Shown here: piece by piece, positions 62,892-64,000 of the stretch
Position numbering within the stretch: position 1 is the stretch's first letter
How the letters are laid out: every line of letters starts with the position of its first letter
NCBI GenBank assembly: GCA_905250115.1
Contig: CAJNOI010000006.1
Location: forward strand, 112,803-176,802
Length of the DNA stretch: 64,000 nt
From: Adineta steineri
Lineage: Eukaryota; Rotifera; Eurotatoria; Adinetida; Adinetidae
Direction: 5' to 3'
The notes under the pieces: generated by a model
The model's database searches: none
Told to the model about the DNA's origin: nothing
The model's input: only the letters and a program-made list of their open reading frames with translations
Translations under genes and position numbers: made by a program

Positions 62892-63203
62892 TTCACTGTT
62901 TAATATTCTTTTAAAATAAGAACCAAACTGATATGACTAAACAAGAATGATACCATAGATGGATTCACTTCTTTGACAACGACGTAATATTGTTTTTATT
63001 TCAATTTTTTAAATTAGAAAAAAATTATATTTTTAAATTTCATATATAAAAAACAGATTTTTTAAAAAATCAAAAGAAAATATCAAAAATAAAATGTATT
63101 AAATTTCCTATACTAACGACATCTAATGGAATATTCTAGGAGTCTACATATAAAAAATTTCCTTTCATTTTTCTTTTGAAATAGTTTACCAACACATAAT
63201 ATA
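62892..63203. promoter_or_regulatory. divergent intergenic region of IFT140 and FKBP
   Basis: 312 bases between two start codons on opposite strands, so the shared promoter region. Strongly A/T-rich (63000-63090), with no recognised motif. Confidence 0.5.
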
Positions 63204-64000
63204 ATGGCATCTGACAGTGAAATCAAAGGCGAAGATATCTCACCATCAAAAGATGGAGGTTTGTTTATTTGATTATCGAGTCAAATAAAATTCGTTTTTT
63301 TTCGAAGGTATTATCAAAGAAATAATTAAAGAAGGTCATGGTGATGAAAAACCATTACCAAATGATAAAGTATTTGTACACTATGTTGGTACTTTATTGG
63401 ATGGAACTAAATTTGATAGTAGTCGAGATAGAAATCAAAAATTTGAATTTGAAATTGGTAAAGGTGCTGTTATTAAAGCATGGGATATTGGTGTAGCAAC
63501 AATGAAACGTGGAGAAATATGTCGTTTAACATGCAAACCTGAATATGCATATGGTGAAAGTGGTTCAGGAGATAAAATAGGACCGAATGCAACATTAATT
63601 TTTGAAGTTGAACTTTTTGATTTTATTGGTAAAAATTTGAAAGAAGAAAAAACAAATTTTATTTTTATATAATTTAGGTGATGATATTAGTGAAAAAAAA
63701 GATCAAAGTGTTGTACGACGAATTTTTAAACGAGGAGAAGGATGGGCTAAACCAAGTGATGGTAGTAAAGTAGATATTACTCTCAAAGGCATCTATGATA
63801 ATAAAGTATTCGATGAACGAACAGTAAAATTTATTATTGGTGAAGGTTTCTTACAAAATATTCCAGAAGGGTTTGTATGTTATTTATTTTATTAAATAAT
63901 ATAATCTATATTTTAGCCTTGAACATGCTGTAACACGAATGACAAAAGGTGAACATAGTCAATTGAAATTAAAATCAAAAGCTACATTTGGTCTTGAAAA
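63204..64000 (+). CDS. FKBP4: FKBP4/5-type peptidyl-prolyl isomerase co-chaperone (3' partial)
   Basis: Hsp90 co-chaperone and proline isomerase. Exons 63204-63258, 63308-63628, 63678-63870, 63917 onward; the window ends inside the second FK domain. The first FKBP domain is complete: [41 protein letters not shown], and [20 protein letters not shown]. Active-site aromatics (Y of HYVG, F and D of KFDSS, the W of KAWD, Y of YAYG) are present, so it should be catalytic. The second domain begins [20 protein letters not shown] with TLKG, as in FKBP51/52, where the domain is inactive. The TPR part that binds Hsp90 would lie beyond the window, so FKBP4/5 rather than a short FKBP is inferred from the tandem FK domains. 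Confidence 0.9.

Overview
This 64 kb window looks like animal nuclear DNA, most probably from a bdelloid rotifer. The evidence is AT-rich, gene-dense sequence, GT-AG introns mostly 45-65 bases long, clear animal genes (plexin, ephrin, YY1, IFT140, reticulocalbin), and an FG-GAP/VCBS propeller gene of a type I know to be abundant in bdelloids. The species assignment is inference. All gene models were spliced by hand from reading frame, splice-site dinucleotides and remembered family motifs.

Layout, 1-42 kb (conserved block): the C-terminal half of a monocarboxylate-type MFS transporter (+); MARCHF6/TEB4 ubiquitin ligase (-); MMACHC (-); an aldo-keto reductase of plant/cyanobacterial type (+); an F-box plus LamG protein (+); a plexin of about 2,200 aa in 26 exons (-), divergent from a GPI-type ephrin (+). 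Then comes a tightly packed minus-strand run of LUC7L, a small membrane protein, YY1, UBXN6, GLYCTK and a 111-aa membrane protein. A candidate neuropeptide precursor lies antisense inside a GLYCTK intron. REEP5 (-), a six-EF-hand reticulocalbin (+), LSM4 (+) and a Tudor protein (-) follow.

42.6-54.3 kb (accessory block): the last exon of an unknown gene runs into a 100-N assembly gap. Beyond it the sequence changes character: less AT-rich coding, long non-coding stretches and GT-rich hairpins. It holds one large mosaic gene (45029-53203, 1,819 aa by my splicing) made of three tandem copies of a cysteine-rich membrane-anchored module, a further transmembrane segment, a Ser/Thr stalk and a seven-repeat FG-GAP propeller. 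A small secreted knottin-like peptide follows.

54.7-64 kb: two tandem paralogues with a coiled coil and a C-terminal TAX1BP1/NDP52-like zinc finger (+), IFT140 (-, about 29 exons), and the start of an FKBP4/5-type co-chaperone (+) running off the window.

Mobile elements are short and non-autonomous: a 158-bp hAT-like MITE with an 8-bp target duplication in a plexin intron, and a 533-bp TA-flanked foldback element between LUC7L and REEP5. The most interesting items are the mosaic FG-GAP receptor, the nested neuropeptide candidate, a GA-AG splice site in GLYCTK, a start codon isolated on a 3-nt exon in LSM4, and loss of one arginine of the plexin GAP arginine pair.
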